From Alteromonas sp. MMG017 (GTDB lineage: Bacteria; Pseudomonadota; Gammaproteobacteria; Enterobacterales; Alteromonadaceae), in assembly GCF_018100795.1 (NCBI RefSeq), contig NZ_JAGJDY010000002.1, positions 372,001-436,000 of the forward strand: a stretch of 64,000 bases of DNA. Direction: 5' to 3'. Under the pieces are notes generated by a model, which was given only the letters and a program-made list of their open reading frames with translations, was not told the DNA's origin and made no database searches. The stretch's first letter is position 1, and each line of letters opens with the position of its first letter. The position numbers and the translations under genes are program-made. Shown here one piece after another: positions 8,454-18,714 of the stretch.

Positions 8454-9527
8454 TTACCATTCGGTTTTGAACGCACCATAAGTGACCGATTTACCTTCGG
8501 TTTCCTCTTTGACAATATTATTACGTTGACGGCCAAGGTAAGTAATTTCAGCTTCCATTACATCGCCTTCTTTAAGCCATGCTCCGCCAAAATTTGCAGC
8601 ATTACCTGGAGGCGAGCCCATAATGAACAGATCACCAGGTAATAACCGAAGACGCTCGGATGCATGGGAAAGCACTTGACTTGGACCGAAGATCATATCT
8701 TCTGCAGGCCAATCTTGACGCTTCTCACCATTAACATTTAATCTAATTTGCATTTTGTTGCGATCGACAAATTCTTTTGGCACTGCAAAAGGACCAAATG
8801 GCTTGAAGTTAGGCTGGAATTTACTGACCCAATCAAAGTTAAATTTGATATCGGCACGTTTAAATTCATCAACCGTACCTATATCGTTAACCATTACGTA
8901 TGCAGCGATCATATCTTCGGCATTTTCTGGTTTTACATAACGCTCACCTTTACCAAGGATAAATCCAAGCTCTAATTCCCAATCAGGTTGTTGACCGATT
9001 AAAGGCAAGGGAACGTCTTCATTCGCTCCACATAAAGAAGAATGTAAACCGGTAAAAAAGAAAGGGGTACCTTCGCGGCCACGACGGTCTACTTCAGCGT
9101 AGTTACGTTTAAAGAAAGCTTCATCGTCTTCACCCGGTAAACGCTTGTCCTGATTGAATTTGTTGAAAGTCATCATTTCTGCAACATGTTGACGGTAGTT
9201 AGACGCTGCGCAAATGAAGTTGGGATGGGCTAAGACAGGTAAAATGTTCAATTCTGTAAACGATTTTGCTGGACGATCTTGTTTCGCCGCTACTTCTTTC
9301 AACCAAACTAGGGCATTGTCCCAATCGTCAAAGATGGCATGGGTGTCTACATAACGGTCAGATACATCTAACACATCACCATTTGGCAAAACTAAACCTG
9401 GGAAAGCGGCTTCGCCTTCTACTTGGTAAGTACCAATACCAAAGGTTCCTTCGACTAAGCCCGTTACTGGGTTGATATTTTCTGGCTCTACTGCGGGCTT
9501 TACGTCGCCCATCATAAATTTACTCAT
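8454..9527 (-). CDS. fumarylacetoacetate hydrolase (FAH) family protein
   Basis: A 357-residue FAH-superfamily protein, not closely similar to the one at 3267-4262. The metal-binding acidic signature appears as DWELELGFILGKG (Glu-x-Glu), followed by AAYVMVNDIGTVDEF and, near the C-terminus, PGDLFIMGSPPG. Such enzymes act on acyl-pyruvates or 2-hydroxy-dienoates downstream of ring cleavage. AGAGG lies 8 bases before the ATG. It is the second gene after the VOC dioxygenase at 9570 (42-base gap), a common dioxygenase/hydrolase pairing, so it probably handles that enzyme's product after decarboxylation or isomerisation. The exact reaction is unknown. Confidence 0.85.
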   Translation of the reverse strand: MSKFMMGDVKPAVEPENINPVTGLVEGTFGIGTYQVEGEAAFPGLVLPNGDVLDVSDRYVDTHAIFDDWDNALVWLKEVAAKQDRPAKSFTELNILPVLAHPNFICAASNYRQHVAEMMTFNKFNQDKRLPGEDDEAFFKRNYAEVDRRGREGTPFFFTGLHSSLCGANEDVPLPLIGQQPDWELELGFILGKGERYVKPENAEDMIAAYVMVNDIGTVDEFKRADIKFNFDWVSKFQPNFKPFGPFAVPKEFVDRNKMQIRLNVNGEKRQDWPAEDMIFGPSQVLSHASERLRLLPGDLFIMGSPPGNAANFGGAWLKEGDVMEAEITYLGRQRNNIVKEETEGKSVTYGAFKTEW

Positions 9528-9569
9528 TATTTATACCTCTATTCTGATATTTGTGTAGTGAAATGGCGA

Positions 9570-10508
9570 TTATTCAAAATAGCGATCAGGTGGCTCAGAA
9601 CTCCACACATCCATTTCCACTTCAGCAATATTATGCACCCGTGAACCATCACTAGCTTTTAAGCGATCGGTGTCAGAAAAAGTTTCAAAACGATTGCGAT
9701 CTGGGTCGCGCCATACATCAAAAATATGACTACCATGGGGGTGACGGCCAACGCCCCAAACCAATTCGTATTCTTTAGATTCTAAATAACGATGGGTCAT
9801 AAACTGGGCTTCAAAGTCTTGCGCTTCAAAACTAATATGGTGACAAGCCGCTTCACCGGTTTGACTTTGCATAAGGGCAATAACATGGTGATCCACCAGC
9901 TCTTCACCGCGGTCAAGACGACAAAAACCCACAATCTGTGCCTGGGGTTGTCCAGGAATGTGGTACACATCACTAGGGATCAAACCCAACACATCTTTAT
10001 ACCAAGGCAAACTTTGGCCAAAACTCGGAATAAATAAACCTACATGACCTAAGCGAAAAAGTTTTGCTGGAGCCATAGGTCGTTTTGGTTCAAAACGTTC
10101 TTCACGGGTATATTGTCCCGGTGCATTCATAACAAGCTGGTCATAAGCTGGCTCTGCAGCCACTCGCTCAATGCCATAAACCAGATCAATTTTGAAACCG
10201 TTAGGATCGGTTAATGTCACTCCGATACCGCCGCCTGGTGTGCTTAGTGCTTGAATGGGACTGGCACCGTGCTCGCTAATAGCGCTTTCAAGATCATCTT
10301 TACTGTCTACTTCAAACGCCAAGCCTACAAAACTCGCTTTATCGGCTTTTTCAGCGACATAAGCAAAAGCGTCTCCACCGCCGGTTCGCATAATCAAGTG
10401 TTGATCATTACATTCTACGGTAAGCAAACCGAAGTCCTGAGCAAACGCTTCGGTTTGCACTAAATCAGGTACCTTAAACTTCACATTGTGAAGGCTTTTA
10501 ATACGCAT
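9570..10508 (-). CDS. VOC-family extradiol ring-cleavage dioxygenase
   Basis: A 312-residue two-module type I extradiol dioxygenase. The C-terminal module holds the expected Fe(II) ligands: His145 (GHVGLF), His213 or His214 (CHHISFE) and Glu265 (NRFETF). Conserved active-site features around WGVGRHPHGSHIFDVWRDPD match catechol/biphenyl-diol dioxygenases better than the paralogue at 321-1253. AAGGAG is placed 9 bases before the ATG. It leads a two-gene operon with the FAH hydrolase. The 200-base upstream gap contains a sequence repeated in front of the LysR gene at 12112, so that regulator is its likely activator. Substrate unknown. Confidence 0.87.
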   Translation of the reverse strand: MRIKSLHNVKFKVPDLVQTEAFAQDFGLLTVECNDQHLIMRTGGGDAFAYVAEKADKASFVGLAFEVDSKDDLESAISEHGASPIQALSTPGGGIGVTLTDPNGFKIDLVYGIERVAAEPAYDQLVMNAPGQYTREERFEPKRPMAPAKLFRLGHVGLFIPSFGQSLPWYKDVLGLIPSDVYHIPGQPQAQIVGFCRLDRGEELVDHHVIALMQSQTGEAACHHISFEAQDFEAQFMTHRYLESKEYELVWGVGRHPHGSHIFDVWRDPDRNRFETFSDTDRLKASDGSRVHNIAEVEMDVWSSEPPDRYFE

Positions 10509-10617
10509 GTAAGAGTACTCCTTTTTGAATTTGATATTCTGCTTGAGTCAGTAAAGGGGTGACAACACTCCCCTTTAATGTCTGCCCAATTCAGCATTGG
10601 CAATAATATAAAGCTCC

Positions 10618-10669
10618 AACCTATCAGCGTCCAATGACAAATTACTCACTTAGGTATTCGTAATACTTA
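10618..10669. promoter_or_regulatory. candidate LysR binding region upstream of the 10508 dioxygenase operon
   Basis: Positions 10618-10640 match 12021-12043 at 22 of 23 bases, a repeat found only in these two promoter-type gaps. Immediately beside it, 10651-10669 is a near-palindrome TAGGTATT-CGT-AATACTTA of the T-N11-A type. Together they look like recognition and activation sites for the LysR encoded at 12112. Confidence 0.55.
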
Positions 10670-10710
10670 TAGGTCAAAAAACTATACGTTCGCGATATAT
10701 TTAGGTGTAA

Positions 10711-11760
10711 TCAAACTTTCGGTGCTAATCCCAATAGATCTGCTGCGTTCAAACCAAGTATCTTGGCTTTATCGTTTTCAGCTAGCTGATCATGAAATTC
10801 CACTGGGTTGGGTTCAGCCATATCAAATGGATAATCACTACCAAGACATAAACGATCAGAACCGTGGCTGCGCACTAGAGAATCTAGCTGCTCTTTGTCA
10901 AATACTAGGGTGTCGAACCATAGTTTGCGCAGATAACTTGAAGGCAAGTGCTTACAATGCTCACTGCAATCAGGACGGGCACGCCAACCGTGATCCATAC
11001 GCCCCCAATACCCAGGAACATAACCACCACCATGTGCAACACAGATTTTTAATTCTGGATAACGATCTAACACTCCGCCAAAAATTAAATGGCCTACGGC
11101 AAGTGTGGACTCCAATGGATTACCAATTAGATTGTTAAAATAATACTCTTTCATGCGGTGTGCTTGGGTAAAACCCAGTGGATGTATAAACAATAAGATG
11201 CCAAGTTCTTCAGCTGCAGCAAAAAAAGGCTGCAACTCTTCATGATGTAAATCTTTGCCGTTTACATTGGTGCTTATCTCAATACCACGCAGATCCAATT
11301 CTTGGGCGCAGCGTCTCATTTCTGAGATCGCCATGGCAATGTTTTGCATTGGGACTGTACCCATACCCACAAATCTTTCTGGATTAGAAGCGACCGCTTC
11401 AGCAATACCATTATTCACTGCTTGTGAAGCAGCCAGACCAGTTTCATCGTCAGTATAATAAAAATACTGGCCGGGATTGGGCGATATCACTTGAACATCA
11501 ACACCCAGTCTATCCATATCTGCAATACGTAAATCGATATTGTTTAGGGTTGCGCCTATGGTGCAAAATTGGGCCTTATTGACCTCGTTAGACTTGTCAC
11601 TAGAAAATTCGTGGATACCTGGTGGTGGCCCAGGGTATTTAGATTGCACAATTTGATCTGCCGCTTTCACATTAAGGTGGCAATGAATATCCACCACTAA
11701 ATGTTGCCCTTTTTTACTTACCGAAATTAAATTTTTACCTGTACAGCAATCAGCACTCAT
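10711..11760 (-). CDS. amidohydrolase_2-family decarboxylase-like protein (ACMSD/gamma-resorcylate decarboxylase group)
   Basis: A 349-residue metal-dependent TIM-barrel protein (PF04909). Metal ligands are visible as HCH near residue 26, His in FIHPLG, a conserved CVAHGGG segment, and Asp in LGSDYPFDM near the C-terminus. Known relatives decarboxylate aromatic acids (2,6-dihydroxybenzoate, 5-carboxyvanillate) or carboxymuconate semialdehydes (ACMSD). Between two dioxygenase operons it probably removes a carboxylate either before or after ring cleavage. It is a single gene transcribed away from the LysR at 12112. LigJ (17574-18593) is a distant homologue with a different reaction. The N-terminal 20 residues, including CC at positions 5-6, are poorly conserved in the family. 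Confidence 0.82.
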   Translation of the reverse strand: MSADCCTGKNLISVSKKGQHLVVDIHCHLNVKAADQIVQSKYPGPPPGIHEFSSDKSNEVNKAQFCTIGATLNNIDLRIADMDRLGVDVQVISPNPGQYFYYTDDETGLAASQAVNNGIAEAVASNPERFVGMGTVPMQNIAMAISEMRRCAQELDLRGIEISTNVNGKDLHHEELQPFFAAAEELGILLFIHPLGFTQAHRMKEYYFNNLIGNPLESTLAVGHLIFGGVLDRYPELKICVAHGGGYVPGYWGRMDHGWRARPDCSEHCKHLPSSYLRKLWFDTLVFDKEQLDSLVRSHGSDRLCLGSDYPFDMAEPNPVEFHDQLAENDKAKILGLNAADLLGLAPKV

Positions 11761-12020
11761 AAACGAAACCTAATAAAACAATATTTTTTAACGACAAATT
11801 TATGTGCAATATCCAACATACACACGACTCATATTTGTTGTACCTATTTCACTTTTCAGAAATAAAAACAAAGTGTGGTATTTAACTCAACTAGAGGACA
11901 TTAAATTTGCCTAACAATGGTCAATACCCTCAGTCCACAAACAGCAAAATCTTGGTGCATCACCGTTTTTAACTAAGTACACAAACCGCCTAATGGGCGG
12001 ACACTCTACTCTCCCTCTAA

Positions 12021-12075
12021 AACCTATCAGCGTCCAATCACAATTAACCTTGTAAGCTATAAGTGGGGCTGATAG
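12021..12075. promoter_or_regulatory. candidate LysR binding region in the 11760/12112 divergent promoter
   Basis: The 23 bases at 12021-12043 repeat those at 10618-10640. The block also begins an inverted repeat, CTATCAGC (12024-12031) with GCTGATAG (12068-12075). It ends 36 bases before the LysR start codon, fitting autoregulation and control of the divergent amidohydrolase gene. Confidence 0.55.
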
Positions 12076-12111
12076 ATTTGTCACACATAACTTGATGAGT
12101 TAGATTTACCC

Positions 12112-13014
12112 ATGCGATTTGACGGATTGGATTTAAACCTCCTAGTTGCTCTTGAAGCATTAATAGAAGAACGAAATGTATCAGCGGCAGCTCGACGTAT
12201 ACATTTAAGTCAACCTGCTGTCACCGGAGCCCTAAAACGCTTACGGGAATATTTCAACGATGAACTATTAGAACAAAGCGGGCGCCGCATGTTTCTTACT
12301 CCTAAGGCCGAAGCACTAGCTAGCCCTGTTCGCAGAGCACTGTTTCAGATAAGAGGTGAAATTACCCGGGCTGGCAGTTTTGATCCAACCACCACATCGC
12401 GACATTTTGTGATTTCAGCTTCTGATTACGCCTATACAATTTTACTCGCCAAGGTTATAGCCAAGGCCTCAACGCTCGCTCCCTTTGTCACCTTTGAAAT
12501 CATGCCACCTAACGAACAAGTAAATGAACGTTTCGAACGTGCTGAAATAGATCTTTTAGTAACCGTCGATAAGTTCGCCTTACAGGGACACACATTTACT
12601 GAACTGTGGCGGGACGAAGAGGTCATTATTAGTTGTCAAAAAGCGGGCTTCGATAAAATTGATGAAGATACTTTTTTTGCTTGTGGACACGCCGTTGCTA
12701 CCTTTGGACTTGAGCACAGGGCCTCTATTGCAGACAAACATGTAGATCAAAAAGGCAGGAAAAGACGGGTTGAGGTGCAGTTGCCGGAATTTGGCGCACT
12801 CTGCCAAGGAATAGTGGGAACCAAACGTTTGGCTACTATGCATCGTCGTTATGCCCTGCACTATGCTAAATTATACCCCATCAAACTTCACCAGACTTGG
12901 GAGCACTTTCCTGAAATCATTGAAGGTATGCAATGGCATAAAGTCAGAGATATGGACCCTGGCTTACTTTGGTTGCGAGGCCTACTAGAAGACGGCGGAA
13001 AAAATATCGACTAG
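12112..13014 (+). CDS. LysR-type transcriptional regulator
   Basis: A 300-residue LysR protein with HTH at about 6-65 (LNLLVALEALIEERNVS, ARRIHLSQPAVTGAL) and an effector domain beyond residue 90. It is paralogous to the regulator at 4457. It is divergent from the amidohydrolase gene across 351 bases. A 23-bp sequence in its own promoter recurs upstream of the 9570-10508 dioxygenase operon, so it probably controls both targets and itself. The effector is presumably an aromatic acid or ring-cleavage product; this is inference. Confidence 0.92.
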   Translation: MRFDGLDLNLLVALEALIEERNVSAAARRIHLSQPAVTGALKRLREYFNDELLEQSGRRMFLTPKAEALASPVRRALFQIRGEITRAGSFDPTTTSRHFVISASDYAYTILLAKVIAKASTLAPFVTFEIMPPNEQVNERFERAEIDLLVTVDKFALQGHTFTELWRDEEVIISCQKAGFDKIDEDTFFACGHAVATFGLEHRASIADKHVDQKGRKRRVEVQLPEFGALCQGIVGTKRLATMHRRYALHYAKLYPIKLHQTWEHFPEIIEGMQWHKVRDMDPGLLWLRGLLEDGGKNID

Positions 13015-13481
13015 CATCCTTCCTAGGCTAGATTCCAGTGTTGAAAGTACATCGAAGCCTCACTTTAAAATGTAAAGAAAGTAACTTTATTTACAGCCCC
13101 AATAGATGATGCACTTTTGCTATAAAAACGTGGTTAGTTGCCTCTGACGATTGGCAATGCTGAGAGATTAAAGGTTCGCACATGTTGCCCTACTGAATTG
13201 CTCATATAATCAATCAGCATTCTATTAATGCAGATAGTAATGAAAAGGACCGATTTAAACAGTTACTAGACTTGTTTACTTTGGTCATCAAAGCGTTTTC
13301 AACTGATCATGGGTTCAGAATAGCCAGTTAGGCATCGGCACGTTACAAGTTACAAGTTACAAGTTACAAGAGAGTATAAACACCTATTTAAGTTACAGCA
13401 GCAGTGATAAAAGAGGTAAAGCCGGCCAAGATAATTAGTATCCCACTAAGTGGGCGTACCAATTCCGCGGCTAGTGGTCCA
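13015..13481. other. 467-bp intergenic gap, no gene recognised
   Basis: This gap separates convergent genes (LysR at 12112, aldo/keto reductase at 13482). It contains a 7-bp tandem repeat and several short frames without starts. I could not recognise any product or RNA. Confidence 0.6.
13342..13370. repeat. 7-bp tandem repeat, GTTACAA x4
   Basis: Four exact copies of GTTACAA plus one base, in the noncoding gap downstream of the LysR gene. Confidence 0.9.
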
Positions 13482-14468
13482 TCAAAACTCTTCAGTATCA
13501 ATTTCCACTTGAGTTGCTGCGGGATAACGTGGTCCATTGATTTTTTTATAATCAAAGACGTTATCTAATAAGGCCAACTGCTTCTCGGATAAACAAATCT
13601 TACTAGCCGCCATGTTTTCGGAAAGATGAGATAGTTGGGTCGTTCCTGGGATTGGAATAACGTGGTTACCTTGATGTAATAACCAGGCCAAACTCAGCTG
13701 CGCCATAGAGCAATTCAACGTTAAACTCATGTCTGAAATGTGGCTTAATAACTCTTGGTTAAGTTTGGCTTGTTCCGGCTGAAAGCGCGGCATACCTTTA
13801 CGGATATCACCTTGCACCAAAGCGTTTGAATCTTGCACTTGGCCACTTAAAAACCCTCGACCCAAGGGAGAAAATGCCACGAAGGCAACATCTAGCGCTT
13901 GGCAGGTATTTAGTACCGCAATCTCGGGGTTACGTGTCCACAAGGAATATTCGGTTTGTAAAGCAGCAATAGGATGCACTTGATGGGCTTTACGTAAAGT
14001 GACAGCAGAGACTTCAGATAAACCAATGGCCTTGATCTTACCTTCTGTCACCAGCAGTGCTAACTCCCCCACGCTGTCTTCAATAGGTACATTTTTGTCC
14101 CAGCGATGTAAATAATAAAGGTCAATCACATCGGCTTGCAGATTTCTTAAGGACTGTTCAATAGTCGCTCTTATTGTGGCAGGGCGACCATCAATCACGC
14201 GTTTGCCATCCACACCTGTCATGCCACACTTACTGGCCAAAAAGAATTTGTTCCTATGGGATTTTAATGCTTTCCCAAGTAGCTTTTCGTTGTTGCCAAA
14301 TCCATAAAGGGCAGCAGTGTCAAAGTGATCCACGCCTAAATCAATTGCTTGATGTAAAAATTGAATTGCCTCTTTTTCAGAAGGAGGCGTACCATAGGCA
14401 TGGCTCAAATTCATGCAGCCCAAGCCAATTGGTTTGAGTTTTTTGTCGGCAATACTGCGCAGTGACAT
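13482..14468 (-). CDS. aldo/keto reductase
   Basis: A 328-residue NADP-dependent aldo/keto reductase of the Tas/YajO-like class. The catalytic tetrad is visible: Asp and Tyr in DHFDTAALYGFG, Lys in LASKCG, and His in YYLHRWD. The C-terminal cofactor region includes IPIPGTTQLSHL. It is the last gene of the lig operon, 17 bases after ligC. It is not a required step of the 4,5-cleavage pathway. It may reduce an aromatic aldehyde or a semialdehyde by-product; the role is not known. Confidence 0.88.
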   Translation of the reverse strand: MSLRSIADKKLKPIGLGCMNLSHAYGTPPSEKEAIQFLHQAIDLGVDHFDTAALYGFGNNEKLLGKALKSHRNKFFLASKCGMTGVDGKRVIDGRPATIRATIEQSLRNLQADVIDLYYLHRWDKNVPIEDSVGELALLVTEGKIKAIGLSEVSAVTLRKAHQVHPIAALQTEYSLWTRNPEIAVLNTCQALDVAFVAFSPLGRGFLSGQVQDSNALVQGDIRKGMPRFQPEQAKLNQELLSHISDMSLTLNCSMAQLSLAWLLHQGNHVIPIPGTTQLSHLSENMAASKICLSEKQLALLDNVFDYKKINGPRYPAATQVEIDTEEF

Positions 14469-14485
14469 GGTTAGATTCCTGTTTG

Positions 14486-15427
14486 TTAACTGTTAAGCTG
14501 CTGTTCTAAATCGTGCAACACCTTATAACAAGCCAATACTTGACCAACGCTTGAATTAGGCTCACGGCCTTCTTTAATTGCACTAAAAAACTCACGATCT
14601 TGCAATTCAATACCGTCCATAGATACATCCACTTTTGATACATCTATGACAGTGCCTTTACCATCCTCTAAATCATCGTAACGGGCAATGTAGGTACCGT
14701 TGTCACAGATATAGCGGAAAAAGGTGCCCAGCGGACCATCGTTATTAAATGATAATGACAAAGTACAAATCGCCCCATTTTCAGCTTGCAACTGAATCGA
14801 CATATCCAGCGCTATGCCTAACTCAGGATGAATTGGCCCTTGTACTGCATTGGCTTTAACAATTTTGCTGCCAGCCTGATATGCAAATAAATCCACGGTA
14901 TGAGCGGCATGGTGCCATAACAAATGATCTGTCCAAGAACGGGCTTCCCCTTTGGCATTGATATTTTTACGACGGAAAAAATAAGTTTGCACATCCATTT
15001 GTTGGATATTGAGTTCACCAGCGGTAATTTTTTGATTAACCCACTGATGGGAAGGATTAAAACGACGAGTATGACCTACCATGCACGTTAAGCCGGTTTC
15101 TTGTTGGGTTTTGACTACCGCTTGAGAGTCAGCCCAGCTATCAGCCAAGGGGATTTCAACTTGTACATGTTTGCCCGCTTGCATACAAAGAATAGATTGC
15201 TCAGCATGTTGCTGGGTAGGCGTACATAGAATGACTGCATCAGCTTCTACTTTCAATGCCTCTTCTAAGCTGGTAAAAGTTTGTGCAATACCGTATTCAT
15301 CAGCGACTTTTTGAGTCTTGTCTGGTGTGCGGCCTACTAAGGCGACGACTTCAACACCGTCGATATTTTTTATACCGTTTAAATGTTTTATACCAAAGGC
15401 ACCTGGGCCTACTACTATTACTTTCAT
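14486..15427 (-). CDS. ligC: 4-carboxy-2-hydroxymuconate-6-semialdehyde dehydrogenase
   Basis: A 313-residue Gfo/Idh/MocA-fold dehydrogenase that oxidises the hemiacetal of CHMS to 2-pyrone-4,6-dicarboxylate with NADP. The Rossmann motif is GPGAFGIKHL at residues 7-16. Blocks characteristic of LigC are intact: HVQVEIPLADSWAD, VGHTRRFNPSHQ, YFFRRKN, GEARSWTDHLLWHHAAHT and FNNDGPLGTFFRY. Length matches the Sphingobium enzyme (about 315). It directly follows ligB with a 15-base gap, and GGAG precedes the ATG. Assignment rests on my recall of LigC sequence and on operon context, and both agree. Confidence 0.95.
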   Translation of the reverse strand: MKVIVVGPGAFGIKHLNGIKNIDGVEVVALVGRTPDKTQKVADEYGIAQTFTSLEEALKVEADAVILCTPTQQHAEQSILCMQAGKHVQVEIPLADSWADSQAVVKTQQETGLTCMVGHTRRFNPSHQWVNQKITAGELNIQQMDVQTYFFRRKNINAKGEARSWTDHLLWHHAAHTVDLFAYQAGSKIVKANAVQGPIHPELGIALDMSIQLQAENGAICTLSLSFNNDGPLGTFFRYICDNGTYIARYDDLEDGKGTVIDVSKVDVSMDGIELQDREFFSAIKEGREPNSSVGQVLACYKVLHDLEQQLNS

Positions 15428-15442
15428 GTTAACTCTCCAAAT

Positions 15443-16674
<1,232 letters not shown>

Positions 16675-16683
16675 CTGTGTTCC

Positions 16684-17577
16684 TTATTTCGACCAATACA
16701 AACGCATTGGATTATCGATTAATAGCTTTTGCTGTAACTCAGCAGTGGGCGCAAAAAGTGGGATCATGTCCACTAATTTACCGTCATCTGGCATGTGACT
16801 TTTCATATTTGGATGAGGCCAGTCAGTCCCCCATAAAACACGGTCGGGGAAGTGTTCAACCACTTTACGAGCAAAAGGCACAACGTCTAGATAATTGTTG
16901 TCAGGACCTACAATAGAGATGCGTTCAGGACAACTGACCTTTGACCATACATTCTCATTTTCTTGCATAAATTTTAGGAATAATGCGAAGTCTTCACCAT
17001 CTACAGGTTTACTCACATCTGGACGCCCCATATGATCAACGACTAAGGTGGTAGGCAAACTCGTAAAGAAGTCATATAGCTCAGGTAAATCTTGACTTTC
17101 AAAGTAGATCACTATGTGCCAATCTCGGCTAACAATTCGATCGGCAATTCGCTTTAAGGAATCAAAAGGCAATGCATCAACTAAACGTTTTACGAAATTA
17201 AAGCGTACACCTCGCACACCAGCTGCGTGCAATTTATCAAGCTCAGCTTCTGTAATATCTTCTTTTATAGTCGCTACGCCGCGGGCCAAACCATTTGAGG
17301 CTTCTAAGGCATCAACCAAAGCACTATTATCAGCCCCATGGCATGTCGCCTGTACTATTACATTGCGGCTAAACCCTAAGTATTGTCGTAGGTCCCAAAG
17401 TTGCTGCTTTGATGCATCACATGGGGTGTACTTACGCTCAGGAGCAAAACCAAATTCACTACCTGGACCAAATACATGACAATGAGCGTCAACTGCACCT
17501 GCGGGTACCTGAAAACTAGGTTTTGACGGTGATTGATGCCAGTGCAGCCAATTGGCATCCATTACAAATTCACTCAC
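16684..17577 (-). CDS. ligI: 2-pyrone-4,6-dicarboxylate lactonase
   Basis: A 297-residue amidohydrolase-superfamily lactonase that hydrolyses PDC to 4-oxalomesaconate. The N-terminal VDAHCHVFGPG motif and C-terminal LWGTDWPHPN (catalytic Asp) fit LigI, which is metal-independent. VIVQATCHGADNSAL and VDHMGRPDV are further LigI blocks. The start overlaps the ligJ stop by 4 bases. It directly precedes ligA. Length matches the family (about 293). Confidence 0.94.
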   Translation of the reverse strand: MSEFVMDANWLHWHQSPSKPSFQVPAGAVDAHCHVFGPGSEFGFAPERKYTPCDASKQQLWDLRQYLGFSRNVIVQATCHGADNSALVDALEASNGLARGVATIKEDITEAELDKLHAAGVRGVRFNFVKRLVDALPFDSLKRIADRIVSRDWHIVIYFESQDLPELYDFFTSLPTTLVVDHMGRPDVSKPVDGEDFALFLKFMQENENVWSKVSCPERISIVGPDNNYLDVVPFARKVVEHFPDRVLWGTDWPHPNMKSHMPDDGKLVDMIPLFAPTAELQQKLLIDNPMRLYWSK

Positions 17578-18593
17578 AATCCCATCCCCTTTAATTTTTT
17601 ATCTAACCCCGGATACACTCGACGGGCATTACCTGAATATATTTGTGTACGTTGTGCTTCAGTCAGATTTAAACCGTCTACATAACGTTTGGTATCATCA
17701 AAATAGTGACCCGTTTCTGGATCTATGCCACGTACGGCACCTATCATTTCTGAACCAAACAATATATTTTTAAGGTCGATAACTTTAAACAGCAAATCGA
17801 TACCCGGCTGATGATAAACACAGGTATCAAAATACACGTTATTCATTACATGTTCTCGCAAAGGTGGCTGTTTAAGCATATCCGCTAAGCCACGATAACG
17901 GCCCCAATGGTATGGTACAGCGCCACCACCATGAGGAATAATAAAACGTAATTCTGGGAAATCTTTGAATAAATTTCCTTCCAAGAACTGCATAAATGCT
18001 GTGGTATCGGCATTCATGTAATGAGCACCTGTAGCATGAAAATTAGCATTACATGAACCTGATACATGGATCATTGCTGGCACATCTAACTCAACCATTT
18101 TTTCGTAAAACGGATACCAACTAGGGTCTGTTAATGGTGCCGAATTCCAATGCCCACCAGATGGATCTGGGTTCAAATTACAACCGACGAAACCTTTTTC
18201 AGTCACGCAACGTTCTAATTCTTCGATTGAGTTTTTAATGGGTACACCTACCGATTGTGGCAATTGGCAAACACCAATAAAGCGTTCAGGGTACAAATCA
18301 ACAACTCGTGCAATTAAATCATTACAAGCACTGGTCCATTGCTTAGATACAGCTTCGTCACCAATATGATGAGCCATAGCAGACGCTCTCGGCGAAAAGA
18401 TTGTCATGTCTAAACCGCGTTCATCAAGCAGTTTAATTTGATTCTTTTCTATGCTCTCACGGATTTGGTCATCGCTAATAAACGGTACTTCAGGTAATGC
18501 TTTACCTGCTTTAAACGCCTTAATTTGAGCTTCACGAAAAAGCTGTAACGGCTCTGGCGCTGTTGTGTAATGGCCGTGGCAATCAATGATCAT
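17574..18593 (-). CDS. ligJ: 4-oxalomesaconate hydratase
   Basis: A 339-residue amidohydrolase-superfamily hydratase that adds water to 4-oxalomesaconate giving 4-carboxy-4-hydroxy-2-oxoadipate. Predicted zinc ligands are His6 and His8 (DCHGH), His176 (MIHVSGS) and the Glu of FGSEMIGAVRG; the Glu in place of the usual Asp is diagnostic for LigJ. The length equals the known enzymes (about 341). Its 3' end overlaps ligI by 4 bases. A 108-base gap with an 18-bp triplication separates it from the upstream tautomerase gene. Confidence 0.94.
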   Translation of the reverse strand: MIIDCHGHYTTAPEPLQLFREAQIKAFKAGKALPEVPFISDDQIRESIEKNQIKLLDERGLDMTIFSPRASAMAHHIGDEAVSKQWTSACNDLIARVVDLYPERFIGVCQLPQSVGVPIKNSIEELERCVTEKGFVGCNLNPDPSGGHWNSAPLTDPSWYPFYEKMVELDVPAMIHVSGSCNANFHATGAHYMNADTTAFMQFLEGNLFKDFPELRFIIPHGGGAVPYHWGRYRGLADMLKQPPLREHVMNNVYFDTCVYHQPGIDLLFKVIDLKNILFGSEMIGAVRGIDPETGHYFDDTKRYVDGLNLTEAQRTQIYSGNARRVYPGLDKKLKGMGL

Positions 18594-18660
18594 ATTATAT
18601 TCCTTTTGATTCGGGGACTGGTTTGTTTCTCCGAAATAACATTAATAATTAGCAGCCAGG

Positions 18661-18714
18661 GCTTGCTAATTTGCGATGGCTAACTAATTCGCCATGGCTT
18701 GCTAATTCACCATG
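18661..18714. repeat. imperfect 18-bp triplication spanning the galD stop codon
   Basis: Three consecutive 18-base units (18661-18678, 18679-18696, 18697-18714) differ at a few positions. On the minus strand each encodes an Ala-Met/Ile-x-Asn-stop ending, so the terminal codons and stop of the 18702-19796 gene have been copied twice downstream, beyond the working stop. Confidence 0.85.

Noticed and set aside
10722-11138. 138-codon plus-strand frame
   Set aside because: Antisense of the amidohydrolase gene with no domain of its own.
13130-13320. Short open frame ending RFKQLLDLF..HGFRIAS in the gap before the aldo/keto reductase
   Set aside because: No start codon or ribosome site and too short to match any family.
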